A stretch of DNA of 64,000 bases from Rhodobacteraceae bacterium UBA6197 (GCA_002422085.1 DISZ01000001.1:62001-126000); one strand, 5' to 3'; numbered from the stretch's first letter, positions 54,414 through 63,599 are shown. Notes: generated by a model not told the origin, from the letters alone. Program-made: numbers and translations.

Positions 54414-55400
54414 ATGCCGCGACCACCCGCCCTGCCCTTGCTGCGCGCCGCCCTGACCCGGGCGGCGGGCGCCTTGGCGCTGGCGGGCAGCTTGGCGGGC
54501 TGCGACGGGACGACGTTTCTGGGGGCAGGCGGGGGGGTGTTGTCGGCGCCGCGTCCACCCACGGCCCCCGGCACCAGCGCCATCCCGGTGCCGCCCTCGG
54601 CGGAAAGCAATATGATGCGCGCCTATTATGCGCAAATTGATGCGGCGCTGCTGGATCAGGGTCTGCTGCGTCAGGATCTTGCGCCGCGCGATGCGCCGTT
54701 TTCAGCACGGCAACTGGTCGACAACTTTGTCCGCATCGCGCTTTATGACGAATACACCACCCAGGGAAACGTGATCATTGCCCGCCAAAGCGTCAGCCGC
54801 CTGCGCCGTTGGGACCAGCCGGTGCGCATGGCGATCGAATTTGGCGCCTCGATCCCCGAGGCTCAGCGCGCGCGCGACCGGGCCAGTGTCTCGACCTATG
54901 TCGGGCGGCTGGCGGGGGCGACGCGCCATTCGGTGCGCCTTGCAAGCCCGGCGAATTTCACCGTCCTCGTGCTGAACGAAGACGAGCGCCGCGCCATCGG
55001 CCCGCGTCTGGCCGAACTGGTGCCCGGCATCGATGCCACCGCCACGCGCGCCATCACCGACCTGTCGCCCGCCACATTTTGCGTGGTCTTCGCCTTTTCC
55101 GAGGGCAACGCCCCCACCTATAGTCGCGCCGTGGCGGTGATCCGCGGCGAACACCCCGACAATCTGCGGCTTTCGTGTCTGCACGAAGAACTGGCGCAGG
55201 GCCTTGGCCTGGCCAATGACAGCCCACGCGCGCGGCCCTCGATCTTTAACGACGACGAGGAATTCGCGCTGCTGACGCGCCATGACGAACTGCTGTTGCG
55301 CATCCTTTATGACCCGCGCCTGACCCCCGGCATGACCGAAGCCGAGGCGCGACCGATCGTTGAAATCATTGCCGCCGAGTTGTTGGGCGGAGACAGTTGA
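54414..55400 (+). CDS. DUF2927 lipoprotein with HEExxQ motif
   Basis: A 328-residue DUF2927 protein with a signal peptide ending in the lipobox LAGC. The DUF2927 core covers about residues 95-290: QLVDNFVRIALYDEYTTQG, then RWDQPVRMAIEFG and NFTVLVL. It contains CLHEELAQGLGL, a metallopeptidase-like HEExxQ element without the second zinc His of HExxH. The domain ends ILYDPRLTPGMTEAEA. Its placement in the TelA/SPFH operon suggests a periplasmic or outer-leaflet sensor or protease-like partner. The 2-nt gap to telA indicates cotranscription. Confidence 0.85.
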   Translation: MPRPPALPLLRAALTRAAGALALAGSLAGCDGTTFLGAGGGVLSAPRPPTAPGTSAIPVPPSAESNMMRAYYAQIDAALLDQGLLRQDLAPRDAPFSARQLVDNFVRIALYDEYTTQGNVIIARQSVSRLRRWDQPVRMAIEFGASIPEAQRARDRASVSTYVGRLAGATRHSVRLASPANFTVLVLNEDERRAIGPRLAELVPGIDATATRAITDLSPATFCVVFAFSEGNAPTYSRAVAVIRGEHPDNLRLSCLHEELAQGLGLANDSPRARPSIFNDDEEFALLTRHDELLLRILYDPRLTPGMTEAEARPIVEIIAAELLGGDS

Positions 55401-55418
55401 CCTTGAGAGGGACCAGCC

Positions 55419-56555
55419 ATGGGTATTCTTGATTTTCTGACCGGCGAATTCATCGACGTCATCCACTGGACCGATGACAGCAGTGACACCATGGTCTGGC
55501 GGTTTGAACGCGAGGGTCATGCGATCAAATATGGCGCCAAGCTGACCGTGCGCGAGGGGCAGGCGGCGGTTTTCGTGCATGAGGGGCAACTGGCCGATGT
55601 CTTTGGGCCGGGGCTTTACATGCTTGAAACCAACAACCTGCCGATCATGACGACGTTGCAGCATTGGGACCACGGTTTTCGAAGCCCGTTCAAATCCGAG
55701 ATCTATTTCGTCAACACCACCCGTTTCAATGATCTGAAATGGGGCACGAAAAACCCGATCATCGCGCGCGACCCCGAGTTTGGCCCGATCCGTCTGCGCG
55801 CCTATGGCACCTATACGATGCGGGTTTCGGACGCGGCGAAATTCATGTCCGAGATCGTCGGCACCGATGGCGAATTCACCGCCGACGAGATCAGCTTTCA
55901 GATCCGCAACGTGATCGTGCAGGAATTTTCGCGGGCGATCGCCGGGTCCGGTATTCCGGTGCTGGACATGGCTGCAAACACCGCTGACCTGAGCAAGCTT
56001 GTCACCCGCGCGATTGACCCGGTGATTGCCGCCTACGGCCTGAGCCTGCCAGAGTTCTACATTGAAAACATCAGCTTGCCGGAAGAAGTCGAGAAGGTTC
56101 TGGACAAGCGCACCAGCATGGGCATCGCAGGGGATCTGAACCGCTACATGCAATTCAACGCCGCCGAAGCAATGGCGACAGGCGGTGCCGGGGGCGCGAT
56201 GGGGGCGGCGATGGGCGCCGGCATCGGCGCCGGGATGGGCATGGGGATGGGTCAGCAAATGGCGCAACCGGGGCCATGGGGGGTGCCGACCGCGCCGGCA
56301 CCTGCGGGCGGCACGATCACCGCGGCCGCGCCGCCACCGTTGCCTCCGGTCGAAAAGGTCTGGCATCTGGCCGAAGGCGCGGTGGTGACGGGCCCCTACG
56401 GGCGCGGGCATCTGGGCCGGCTGATCACCGAGGGTGGATTGAAGCGTGACACCTTGGTCTGGACGCCCGGGCAAGACGGCTGGAAACCCGCCGAAGAGGT
56501 CAGCGAACTGGCGCAGCTTTTCACCATCGCGCCGCCGCCCCCCCCCGTTCGCTGA
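55419..56555 (+). CDS. SPFH (YdjI/virion-core-like) protein with C-terminal GYF domain
   Basis: A 378-residue protein of the SPFH/Band-7 clade typified by Bacillus YdjI. The start MGILDFLTGEFIDVIHW and the block VREGQAAVFVHEGQLADVFGPG are diagnostic. The SPFH domain runs to about residue 235. A Gly/Met/Pro-rich linker (about 245-300) includes GAGIGAGMGMGMG. The C-terminal GYF_2 domain (about 308-365) starts VWHLAEGAVVTGPYG and ends in a proline run. GYF domains bind proline-rich partners. In Bacillus the homologue works beside PspA; no PspA is present here. Confidence 0.88.
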   Translation: MGILDFLTGEFIDVIHWTDDSSDTMVWRFEREGHAIKYGAKLTVREGQAAVFVHEGQLADVFGPGLYMLETNNLPIMTTLQHWDHGFRSPFKSEIYFVNTTRFNDLKWGTKNPIIARDPEFGPIRLRAYGTYTMRVSDAAKFMSEIVGTDGEFTADEISFQIRNVIVQEFSRAIAGSGIPVLDMAANTADLSKLVTRAIDPVIAAYGLSLPEFYIENISLPEEVEKVLDKRTSMGIAGDLNRYMQFNAAEAMATGGAGGAMGAAMGAGIGAGMGMGMGQQMAQPGPWGVPTAPAPAGGTITAAAPPPLPPVEKVWHLAEGAVVTGPYGRGHLGRLITEGGLKRDTLVWTPGQDGWKPAEEVSELAQLFTIAPPPPPVR

Positions 56556-56564
56556 GGTCCGACG

Positions 56565-57677
56565 ATGGCGCGTGCGCCCAATGAACACCACTACCCGTGC
56601 GAATCCTGCGGGGCGGACCTTCGGTTCGCCCCCGGTGAAACGCGACTGGTCTGCAGCCATTGCGGCCATGTGCAAGACATCCCCCGCGCCACCGGGCGCG
56701 GCACGGCACGGCTGGTCGAACTGGATCTGGCCGCCGCCTTGCGCGCCGATCTGCCGGATCTGGAGGTCGAAGAACATCGAACGCTGACATGTCCGAATTG
56801 TGGATCTTCGATCGCAATGGATGGGGCGATTCATGCCAGTGAATGTCCGTTTTGTGCTACTCCGGTCGTGGCCGATACCGGCACCAGACGGCTGATAAAG
56901 CCGCAGGGCGTGGTGCCCTTCGTGCTGGCCGAAACCGAGGCGCGGGCGGCGCTGGGGCGTTGGATGCGGGGCTTGTGGTTCGCCCCCTCGGGGTTGACCG
57001 AATACGCCCGGCGCGGGCGCAAGATGACCGGAGTCTACGCGCCCTACTGGACCTTTGATGCGGCCACGCAGTCGCAATACCAGGGTCAGCGAGGCGATTA
57101 TTACTATGTAACCGAATCCGTCATGGTGCAGGTGAAAGGCCACAGCGAGCGGCGTCAGCAGCAGGTCCGCAAGGTGCGCTGGCACCGGGTCGGCGGCCGC
57201 GTGGCCCGCGCGTTTGACGATGTGCTGATCTATGCGGCGCGGTCCTTGCCCACACGCTTTGTCGATGCGCTCAGACCTTGGGATCTGGCGCAACTGCGGG
57301 ACTACCGACCGGATTATCTGGCCGGGTTCGAGGCCGAGGGCTATACGGTCGAGCTGCGCGAAAGCCACTATCTGGCGCGCGCCGAGATGGCCCATGTGAT
57401 TGCCACCGACGTGCGCCGCGACATTGGCGGTGACGAACAGCGTGTCGAGCGGATCGACACCGAATATTCAGACGAAACCTTCAAGCATGTCTTGCTGCCG
57501 ATCTGGACCGCCGCCTATAAATACCGCGGTCGCAGTTTCCGTTTCGTGGTCAATGGACAGACCGGCGCGGTTCAGGGCGAGCGGCCCTGGTCGGCGTGGA
57601 AGATCGGGTTTGCGCTGGTGCTGGCGGCGATCGTGATCGGGGTTGCGATCTATTTTGGCCAACAGCAACAGATGTAG
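56565..57677 (+). CDS. double zinc-ribbon (TFIIB-like) membrane protein, YdjG-like
   Basis: A 370-residue protein with two zinc ribbons at the N-terminus: CESCG...CSHCG (residues 12-33) and CPNCG...CPFC (about 76-99). The middle is beta-rich (VYAPYWTFDAATQSQYQG; FKHVLLPIWTAAYKYRG), and one transmembrane helix lies near the C-terminus (FALVLAAIVIGVAIYFG). This is the layout of Bacillus YdjG, which is coded with the SPFH protein YdjI and PspA. The ribbons may bind partner proteins or nucleic acid at the membrane. It lies 9 nt after the SPFH gene and is last in the unit. Confidence 0.85.
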   Translation: MARAPNEHHYPCESCGADLRFAPGETRLVCSHCGHVQDIPRATGRGTARLVELDLAAALRADLPDLEVEEHRTLTCPNCGSSIAMDGAIHASECPFCATPVVADTGTRRLIKPQGVVPFVLAETEARAALGRWMRGLWFAPSGLTEYARRGRKMTGVYAPYWTFDAATQSQYQGQRGDYYYVTESVMVQVKGHSERRQQQVRKVRWHRVGGRVARAFDDVLIYAARSLPTRFVDALRPWDLAQLRDYRPDYLAGFEAEGYTVELRESHYLARAEMAHVIATDVRRDIGGDEQRVERIDTEYSDETFKHVLLPIWTAAYKYRGRSFRFVVNGQTGAVQGERPWSAWKIGFALVLAAIVIGVAIYFGQQQQM

Positions 57678-57703
57678 CGCGGCGCTCGGGGGTTGGCTGC
57701 GCC

Positions 57704-57736
57704 TGCCAAAGATATTCTGGCCAAGGCGAAAGGCAG
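57704..57736 (+). repeat. dispersed intergenic repeat, degenerate copy
   Basis: AAGATATTCTGGCCAAGGCGAAAGG resembles the GGATATTTTGGACGAAGATGAAG consensus with several substitutions. It lies between the zinc-ribbon gene and the sugar kinase gene. Confidence 0.4.
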
Positions 57737-57810
57737 GATTGCCCTTTGGGGCGGGGACGCGGTAGGAGCCGTTAGCGATAACACAAGGCTGATTGATCGG
57801 GGAGGCTGAG

Positions 57811-58752
57811 ATGATCCTGAGTTGTGGCGAGGCGCTGATCGACATGCTGCCGCGCGAGACGCTGGCGGGTGAGGCGGCGTTCGCGCCCTATCCGGGGGGC
57901 GCGGTATTCAATACAGCGATTGCGTTGGGGCGGCTGGGCTGCCGGGCGGGGTTTTTCTCGGGCCTGTCAACGGATCTGTTTGGCGAACTGCTCGCGGCGG
58001 CGCTCGGCAACTCGGGGGTGACGGCGGGGCTGGCGCACCGATCGGCGCGGCCGACGACCCTGGCCTTCGTGAAGCTGGTCGAAGGCCACGCCTCCTACGC
58101 CTTTTACGATGAGAACACCGCCGGGCGGATGCTGAGCCCGGCCGATTTGCCGGACTTGCCGGCCGAGGTGCGGGCGCTGTTCTTTGGCGGGATTTCACTG
58201 GTGGCCGAACCCTGCGGCAGCGCCTACGAGGCGCTTTGTCGGCGCGAGGCGGGCGCAAGGCTGGTGATGATCGACCCCAATATCCGCCCCGGCTTCATTG
58301 CCGATGAGCCGGCCTATCGGGCGCGTCTGGCGCGGATGATCGCGCTGGCCGATATCGTGAAACTGTCGGATGAGGATCTGACCTGGCTTGAGGGCAGCAC
58401 GGATCTGGACGCCATGGCGCAGGCCGTTCTGGCGCGCGGGCCGAAGCTTTTGTTCGTCACCGAAGGGGCCAAGGGCGCGCACGGGTTTTCAGTGCGCGAC
58501 CGGGTCTTTGCGCCATCGCGCCGGGTGACAGTGGCCGATACCGTCGGCGCGGGCGATACGTTCAACGCGGGCGTGTTGGCCGCGCTGGACCGGGCCGGAA
58601 TCTTGGCGCAGGACGGGGCCTTGGCGAAAGAGGCCGTGGCCACCGCTGACGCCGGCTTGATCCGCGCCTGTCTGGACCTTGGCGTGGCCGCCGCCGCCAT
58701 CACCGTCAGCCGCGCGGGCGCGAACCCGCCTTGGGCGAGCGAGCTGTCATGA
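57811..58752 (+). CDS. PfkB-family sugar kinase (fructokinase-like)
   Basis: A 313-residue ribokinase-family enzyme that phosphorylates a sugar, probably fructose. The N-terminal block is [14 protein letters not shown] followed by [17 protein letters not shown] (PfkB signature 1), and signature 2 is [14 protein letters not shown] with catalytic Asp. The GGGGAGG Shine-Dalgarno sequence selects 57811. The stop overlaps the dtd start (TCATGA). Confidence 0.88.
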   Translation: MILSCGEALIDMLPRETLAGEAAFAPYPGGAVFNTAIALGRLGCRAGFFSGLSTDLFGELLAAALGNSGVTAGLAHRSARPTTLAFVKLVEGHASYAFYDENTAGRMLSPADLPDLPAEVRALFFGGISLVAEPCGSAYEALCRREAGARLVMIDPNIRPGFIADEPAYRARLARMIALADIVKLSDEDLTWLEGSTDLDAMAQAVLARGPKLLFVTEGAKGAHGFSVRDRVFAPSRRVTVADTVGAGDTFNAGVLAALDRAGILAQDGALAKEAVATADAGLIRACLDLGVAAAAITVSRAGANPPWASELS

Positions 58753-59222
58753 GGGCACTGATCCAGCGCGTGGCCCATGCGCGGGTCGAGGTGGCGGGGC
58801 GCGTGACCGGGCAGATCGGGCCGGGGCTATTGGTGCTGATCTGCGCCATGGCGGGCGACACCGAGGCCGAGGCCGACAAGTTGGCCACGCGGATTGCAAA
58901 ACTTCGGATCTTCAAGGATGCGGACGGCAAGATGAACCTGTCGCTGCGCGATACCGGCGGCGCGGCGCTGGTGGTCAGTCAGTTCACGCTGGCCGCCGAT
59001 ACCTCGCGCGGCAACCGTCCCGGCTTTTCGACCGCCGCCGTCCCGGACGAGGGTGAACGCCTTTACCGCTATTTCAGCGACCGGCTCCGCGCCGAGGGTT
59101 TGACCGTCGAAAACGGCGAATTTGGCGCCGACATGGCGGTCAGCCTGCTCAACGACGGGCCGGTGACGATCTGGATGGATAGCGCCGACCGGGGGGCGGG
59201 GGCAAAAGGTCATAACCCTTGA
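58749..59222 (+). CDS. dtd: D-aminoacyl-tRNA deacylase
   Basis: Dtd removes D-amino acids (and Gly from tRNA-Ala) misloaded on tRNA. The protein (157 residues) has the [17 protein letters not shown] motif with its SQxT core and the [11 protein letters not shown] motif (NxGPVT), both needed for activity. It is coupled to the sugar kinase by a 4-nt overlap. Confidence 0.93.
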   Translation: MRALIQRVAHARVEVAGRVTGQIGPGLLVLICAMAGDTEAEADKLATRIAKLRIFKDADGKMNLSLRDTGGAALVVSQFTLAADTSRGNRPGFSTAAVPDEGERLYRYFSDRLRAEGLTVENGEFGADMAVSLLNDGPVTIWMDSADRGAGAKGHNP

Positions 59223-59387
59223 CATTTGCCCCGCGCGGCCTCATCTGACCTCTAGCCGACTTCTGCTGCCGCGTGAGCAGCCGTGCAAAACTGCACCCGG
59301 ATCCGGCCAATCAGGTTCCCATGTCACGCGGGGGTCCAGCAGATCCGTGATCTGCGCCCCGCCCCTCGGCCCCGATTTCTCGGGGCC

Positions 59388-60785
59388 ATGACATATTTTG
59401 GCGCGCAAAGTCGCGTCACACAGAAAGACGACACTTTGGATAATTTCGACAATCTGGGGCTTGCGCCCCAACTGCTGCAAAACCTGCCCGCGATGGGCCT
59501 GTTGAAACCGACGCCGATTCAGGCGCAGGGCATCCCGCATATCGTGGCCGGGCGCGACCTTCTGGGCCTGGCCCAGACCGGCACCGGCAAGACGGCGGCC
59601 TTTGGCCTGCCGATGCTGACCCGGATTCTGGCGCATGGCAAACGCCCTGCCCCGAAAACCGTGCGCGCGCTGATCCTTGCGCCGACGCGCGAACTGGCGA
59701 CGCAGATCTCGGACAACCTGACGGCCTATGCCGCGGGCGCCCCGGTGCGGATTTTCCGCGTCGTCGGCGGCGCGTCGATCAATGTGCAATCCGAGCGTCT
59801 GGCGCGCGGCGTCGATGTGCTGATCGCCACGCCGGGCCGCCTGCTGGACCTGCTGGACCGGCGCGCGCTGACGCTGGAGGAAACCAAGTTTCTGGTGCTG
59901 GACGAGGCCGACCAGATGCTGGACATCGGCTTTATCCATGCGCTGCGCAAGATCGCCCGGCTGATCCCGGCGGACCGTCAGACGATGCTGTTTTCGGCGA
60001 CCATGCCGAAGCTGATGGAAGAGCTGGCCGCAAGCTATCTGAACAACCCGGTCAAGGTGCAGGTCGCGCCTCCGGGCAAGGCGGTCGAAAAGATCGAACA
60101 GGGGGTGCACTTTACCACCCAGGGCGAAAAGGCGACGCTGCTGGCCGAGTATCTGGCCAAGCACCCGAAAGAGCTGGCGCTGGTGTTCAACCGCACGAAA
60201 CATGGCTCGGACAAGCTGACCAAGCTGCTGACCGCCTGGGGCTTCAACGTGACCGCGATTCACGGCAACAAGAGCCAGGGGCAACGTGAACGGGCACTGG
60301 CCTCTTTCCGCGCAGGCGAGATCGAAGTGCTGGTGGCCACCGATGTCGCGGCGCGCGGGCTAGATATCCCGCAGGTCGCGCATGTCTATAACTTCGATCT
60401 GCCGAACGTGCCGGAAAACTATGTGCACCGGATCGGCCGCACCGCGCGGGCAGGCCGCGATGGCAAGGCCGTCGCCTTCTGCGCGCCGTTGGAGATGGGC
60501 GATCTGCGGGCGATCGAAAAGGCGATGAAAAGCGATATCCCGGTCGTCGGCGGTACTCCGCATGTCAATACCGGCGAGCCGGGGCGCAAACCGGGGCAAA
60601 AGCCTTCGGGCGCACGGCCGCAAGGCCGCCCGAACCTGAGCAAACCGAACGCGAACAAACCCGCTGGCGGCAAGCCGCAGGGCCAGAAATCGCACGGCCA
60701 GAAGTCAGGCGCAAAGGCCGATGGCGGCAATGCCCGTCCGGCACGGCGCCCGTCTCGCCGGCCCCGGCGCGAACAGGCTGCGTGA
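59388..60785 (+). CDS. rhlE: DEAD-box RNA helicase, RhlE type
   Basis: An ATP-dependent RNA helicase of 465 residues acting in ribosome assembly or RNA turnover. Motifs: Q motif PTPIQAQGIP, I AQTGTGKT, Ia PTRELA, II LDEADQMLD (DEAD), III SATMP, V ATDVAARGLDIP, VI HRIGRTARAG. The C-terminus (last 75 residues) is a basic GKPQGQKSHGQK-type tail. The ATG at 59388 gives MTYFGAQ; a TTG further on (reading DNFDNLGL) is an alternative start. A terminator follows. Confidence 0.93.
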   Translation: MTYFGAQSRVTQKDDTLDNFDNLGLAPQLLQNLPAMGLLKPTPIQAQGIPHIVAGRDLLGLAQTGTGKTAAFGLPMLTRILAHGKRPAPKTVRALILAPTRELATQISDNLTAYAAGAPVRIFRVVGGASINVQSERLARGVDVLIATPGRLLDLLDRRALTLEETKFLVLDEADQMLDIGFIHALRKIARLIPADRQTMLFSATMPKLMEELAASYLNNPVKVQVAPPGKAVEKIEQGVHFTTQGEKATLLAEYLAKHPKELALVFNRTKHGSDKLTKLLTAWGFNVTAIHGNKSQGQRERALASFRAGEIEVLVATDVAARGLDIPQVAHVYNFDLPNVPENYVHRIGRTARAGRDGKAVAFCAPLEMGDLRAIEKAMKSDIPVVGGTPHVNTGEPGRKPGQKPSGARPQGRPNLSKPNANKPAGGKPQGQKSHGQKSGAKADGGNARPARRPSRRPRREQAA

Positions 60786-60790
60786 ATGAC

Positions 60791-60817
60791 AAAGGGGCGC
60801 CCTCGGGTGCCCCTTTT
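60791..60817 (+). terminator. rho-independent terminator of rhlE
   Basis: AAAGGGGC pairs with GCCCCTTT across a GC-rich loop and is followed by TT, 5 nt after the stop. Confidence 0.75.
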
Positions 60818-60840
60818 GCCCTGCGGCGGGTGGTGAAACC

Positions 60841-61302
60841 CTAGTGGGCGGTTTCGTCCTCAAGATGCAGCTTCACATCCAGCAAGACGCGCTGGATCGC
60901 CTGAGTCTCGGTCAAGAGGCGTTTGGCCTCGTTGATGGTGATCTTGCCGTCTTCAATCGACTGGTTGTATTCGGCCATCAGCAACGCGAACCTTTGGCTC
61001 AGCGCCACCACATCGGAATTGATGCCCCCCGCTTTGGCGTTGCGCTTCTTTTCATCATAGGACAGCGTGACACCGCGCAGATCGGCCAGCGCAGTGGTCA
61101 CATGCGGAAACCGCGCCGCGCCTTCAAGACGCGCCACCACGTCGATCGGCATGAAGCGTTCGGCATGGTCGGGGTCGGCGGAATAATAACGCCCCAGTGT
61201 TGCTTTCGACTTGCCACAGACGGCCGCAGCCGCCTCGACGCCGACATCCTTCACCAGTGCTTCGGTGTGTTTTCTAAGATAACTGCCGATCTTGTCCGTC
61301 AC
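60841..61302 (-). CDS. hypothetical regulator-like protein
   Basis: A 153-residue protein that I cannot name. Residues 1-60 suggest a helix-turn-helix (ALVKDVGVEAAAAVCGKSKATLGRYYSADP, a phage-CII-like pattern). A helical C-terminus (about 100-150: RFALLMAEYNQSIEDGKITINEAKRLLTET) could mediate oligomerisation. GTG at 61302 was chosen because TTGGAGT lies 8 nt upstream; an ATG at 61389 would add 29 residues without a ribosome site. Confidence 0.7.
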   Translation of the reverse strand: MTDKIGSYLRKHTEALVKDVGVEAAAAVCGKSKATLGRYYSADPDHAERFMPIDVVARLEGAARFPHVTTALADLRGVTLSYDEKKRNAKAGGINSDVVALSQRFALLMAEYNQSIEDGKITINEAKRLLTETQAIQRVLLDVKLHLEDETAH

Positions 61303-61720
61303 GACTGATACTCCAACTTGGTCGCTACGCTGAAATCCGGGGAAAAGCGTCCTGCCTTTCCCATTAATCACACGTGCAAGATTTGTCATTCATAAAGCGT
61401 CCCGGGCAACCGGGTGTGTGAGTGGCCGGTTTCCCAAGACCGGATTGGGTGGGGCCCCGCGCTTCTGTCGCGTTGGGAACACAGAGCCGGTGCACCCGGC
61501 AGCCGTGCGGTGGCCCTTTCGATGGTGTAACGATCACGCCGCCCTGTCAGCGTCTGGCGCCGCGGGGCGGAGCTTTCCGGCTGTTTTGTCTCCGGCGGGG
61601 TAGCAACACATCGTGGCCATCGGGCGGGCCGGGGCTCTACCCGACTCCGGCCCCCTACCGTCAGCCCGGCGCAGGCAGTGGAGGGCTTGATATGCCCCCT
61701 CGCCCCGGCTATTTCGGGCC
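61303..61720. other. structured 418-nt intergenic region upstream of tdk
   Basis: No gene is supported. The plus strand contains several strong hairpins. The best is GGGCCGG / CCGGCCC (61626-61653) just ahead of tdk. There is also CCGGTTTCCC...ACCGG near 61424-61441 and CCCGGGCAACCGGG near 61400. The amount of stable structure suggests a leader RNA or small RNA, but I match it to no known class. Confidence 0.4.
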
Positions 61721-62308
61721 ATGGCCAAGCTGTATTTCCATTTCTCGACGATGAACGCCGGCAAAAGCACCAATCTTTTGCAGGCGGCGCACAATTACCA
61801 CGAAGGCGGGATGCGGACCTATCTGCTGACCGCGCGGTTCGATGATCGCGCCGGGGCCGGACGGATTGCCAGCCGGATTGGCATCGGGTCCGAAGCCGAT
61901 ACCTTCACCCCGGACACCGACATGTTCGAAAAGGTCAATCTGCGCCTGCAAGAGGCCCCATGCGCCTGCGTTTTCATCGATGAAGCGCAATTCCTGACCA
62001 AGGATCAGGTCTGGCAACTGGCCCGCGCGGTGGACGATCTGAAGGTGCCGGTAATGTGCTATGGCTTGCGCGTGGATTTTCGCGGCGAGCTGTTCCCCGG
62101 CTCGGCGGCATTGCTGGCGCTGGCCGATGAAATGCGTGAGGTCCGCACCATCTGCCATTGCGGCAAGAAGGCCACGATGGTGGTGCGCCGTGCCCCCGAC
62201 GGCACCCCCTTGCGCGATGGCGCGCAGGTTCAGATCGGTGGCAACGAAACCTATGTGTCGATGTGTCGCCGCCATTGGCGCGAGGCCGTCGGGGACATGC
62301 CCGCCTAG
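61721..62308 (+). CDS. tdk: thymidine kinase
   Basis: Type II thymidine kinase, 195 residues, which salvages thymidine to dTMP. The P-loop is FSTMNAGKSTNLLQ, the lasso-domain region contains CVFIDEAQFL, and the C-terminal zinc site is CHCGKKAT with CRRH. It complements the ThyX de novo pathway encoded at 9743. Its stop shares CTAG with the convergent gene. Confidence 0.95.
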   Translation: MAKLYFHFSTMNAGKSTNLLQAAHNYHEGGMRTYLLTARFDDRAGAGRIASRIGIGSEADTFTPDTDMFEKVNLRLQEAPCACVFIDEAQFLTKDQVWQLARAVDDLKVPVMCYGLRVDFRGELFPGSAALLALADEMREVRTICHCGKKATMVVRRAPDGTPLRDGAQVQIGGNETYVSMCRRHWREAVGDMPA

Positions 62309-63264
62309 CCCGACAGCGCCCCCTGGACGGCGTTCGGCAAAGCGCGCCCCTCGGCGAAGGCGGTCAGGTTTTCAACCGCCATCAGGCCCATCGCATCGCG
62401 CACCTCTTCGCAAGCGGTGCCCAGATGCGGCAACAGGGTGACATTGTCCAAAGCGCGCAGCGTCTGGGGCACCTCGGGTTCATGTTCATAGACATCCAGC
62501 CCGGCCCCGGCGATTCGCCCAGCCGTCAGCGCCTCGATCAGCGCGACCTCGTCCACGATTTCGCCGCGCGCGATATTGATCAGATGCGCATGAGGGGACA
62601 TCTGCGCCAGTTCGCGCGCACCGATCAGATGCCGCGTCGCGGCCCCGCCCGGCACCGCCAGCACCACGAAGTCGGCGGCCAGCGCCTGCCCAAGGTCCAC
62701 TTGGCGCGCCGGCACCCCCGGATCGGCCAGAGCCGAGCGATTGCAGAACACCACCTCCATGCCAAAGCCGAAATGGCAGCGCCGCGCGATTGCCCGGCCG
62801 ATCCGCCCCATGCCAACGACCCCCAACCGTTTGCCCGTGACATGCTGGCCCAGCATCTGCGTCGGCTGCCAACCGGCCCATGCACCGCCGCGCACCAGCC
62901 GTTCGCCCTGCGCCGCGCGCCGCGCACTCATCAAGATCAGCGTCAGGGCAATGTCGGCCGTGGCGTCGGTCACGGCACCGGGGGTGTTGGTCACCGCCAC
63001 GCCGCAGGCGCGGGCCACCGCCACGTCGATATGGTTGTAGCCCACGCCAAAATTGGCCAAAAGCCGCGCCCGCACCGGCCCGCGAAATGCCGCCGCGCCA
63101 AAGGCGTCACCCAGCGTCGGCAGGATCGCGTCATGGCTGGCAAGCGCGGCCTGCGCCTCGGCCAGCGTCAGCGGTGCCGGATCGTCGCGCAGCACGACAT
63201 CGAAGCGCGCCCGAAGTGCCGCCTCGACGCGCGGCGTCAGCCGCCGGGTCACCAGCACCCGCAT
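62305..63264 (-). CDS. D-2-hydroxyacid dehydrogenase (glyoxylate/hydroxypyruvate reductase type)
   Basis: A 319-residue NAD(P)-dependent enzyme reducing glyoxylate, hydroxypyruvate or similar 2-keto acids. The nucleotide motif is GVVGMGRIGRAIA. Catalytic residues are Arg in INIARGEIVDE, Glu in DVYEHEP and His in LLPHLGTA. The ATG at 63264 overlaps the csaA stop (TGATG). Confidence 0.88.
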   Translation of the reverse strand: MRVLVTRRLTPRVEAALRARFDVVLRDDPAPLTLAEAQAALASHDAILPTLGDAFGAAAFRGPVRARLLANFGVGYNHIDVAVARACGVAVTNTPGAVTDATADIALTLILMSARRAAQGERLVRGGAWAGWQPTQMLGQHVTGKRLGVVGMGRIGRAIARRCHFGFGMEVVFCNRSALADPGVPARQVDLGQALAADFVVLAVPGGAATRHLIGARELAQMSPHAHLINIARGEIVDEVALIEALTAGRIAGAGLDVYEHEPEVPQTLRALDNVTLLPHLGTACEEVRDAMGLMAVENLTAFAEGRALPNAVQGALSG

Positions 63265-63599
63265 CAATAAAGCCGCCCGCCCAAGGGCACCTCGTGGCCC
63301 GGTGCGATCAGCACCACTTCGCCGGCCGGATCGGGCACGCCCAAAACCAGCACCTCGCTCATCACTTTGCCAATCTGGCGCGGTGGAAAATTGACCACGG
63401 CCAAGACCTGTCGCCCAACCAGTTCATCGCAGCTGTAGTGGGCGGTGATCTGCGCCGAGGACCGTTTCTCGCCGATCTCGGGGCCGAAATCGACCCAGAG
63501 CTTGTAGGCGGGTTTGCGCGCCTCGGGGAAAGGTTCGGCGCGGGTAATCTGACCGACGCGGATATCGACTTTCAGAAAATCGTCAAAGGTGATGCTCAT
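63264..63599 (-). CDS. csaA: tRNA-binding protein, CsaA-like
   Basis: A 111-residue OB-fold protein of the CsaA/EMAP-II-like tRNA-binding family, linked in some bacteria to secretion chaperoning. Conserved blocks are FDDFLKVDIRVGQI and VLAVVNFPPRQIGKVMSEVLVLG. It overlaps proC by 4 nt (ATGA), so the three genes proC, csaA and the dehydrogenase are translated together. Confidence 0.92.
   Translation of the reverse strand: MSITFDDFLKVDIRVGQITRAEPFPEARKPAYKLWVDFGPEIGEKRSSAQITAHYSCDELVGRQVLAVVNFPPRQIGKVMSEVLVLGVPDPAGEVVLIAPGHEVPLGGRLY

Noticed and set aside
54702..57395. 897-residue open frame on the minus strand
   Set aside because: It lies antisense to the DUF2927, SPFH and zinc-ribbon genes, which have recognisable domains and ribosome sites. 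Its translation is a His/Gln/Arg-rich shadow typical of high-GC DNA.
61480..61610. Possible cobalamin riboswitch upstream of tdk
   Set aside because: GGGAA, GCCGGTG and CCGGC-like pieces occur, but the GCCACTG and GGAAGG elements and a proper B12 box are missing, and tdk is not a B12-regulated gene.
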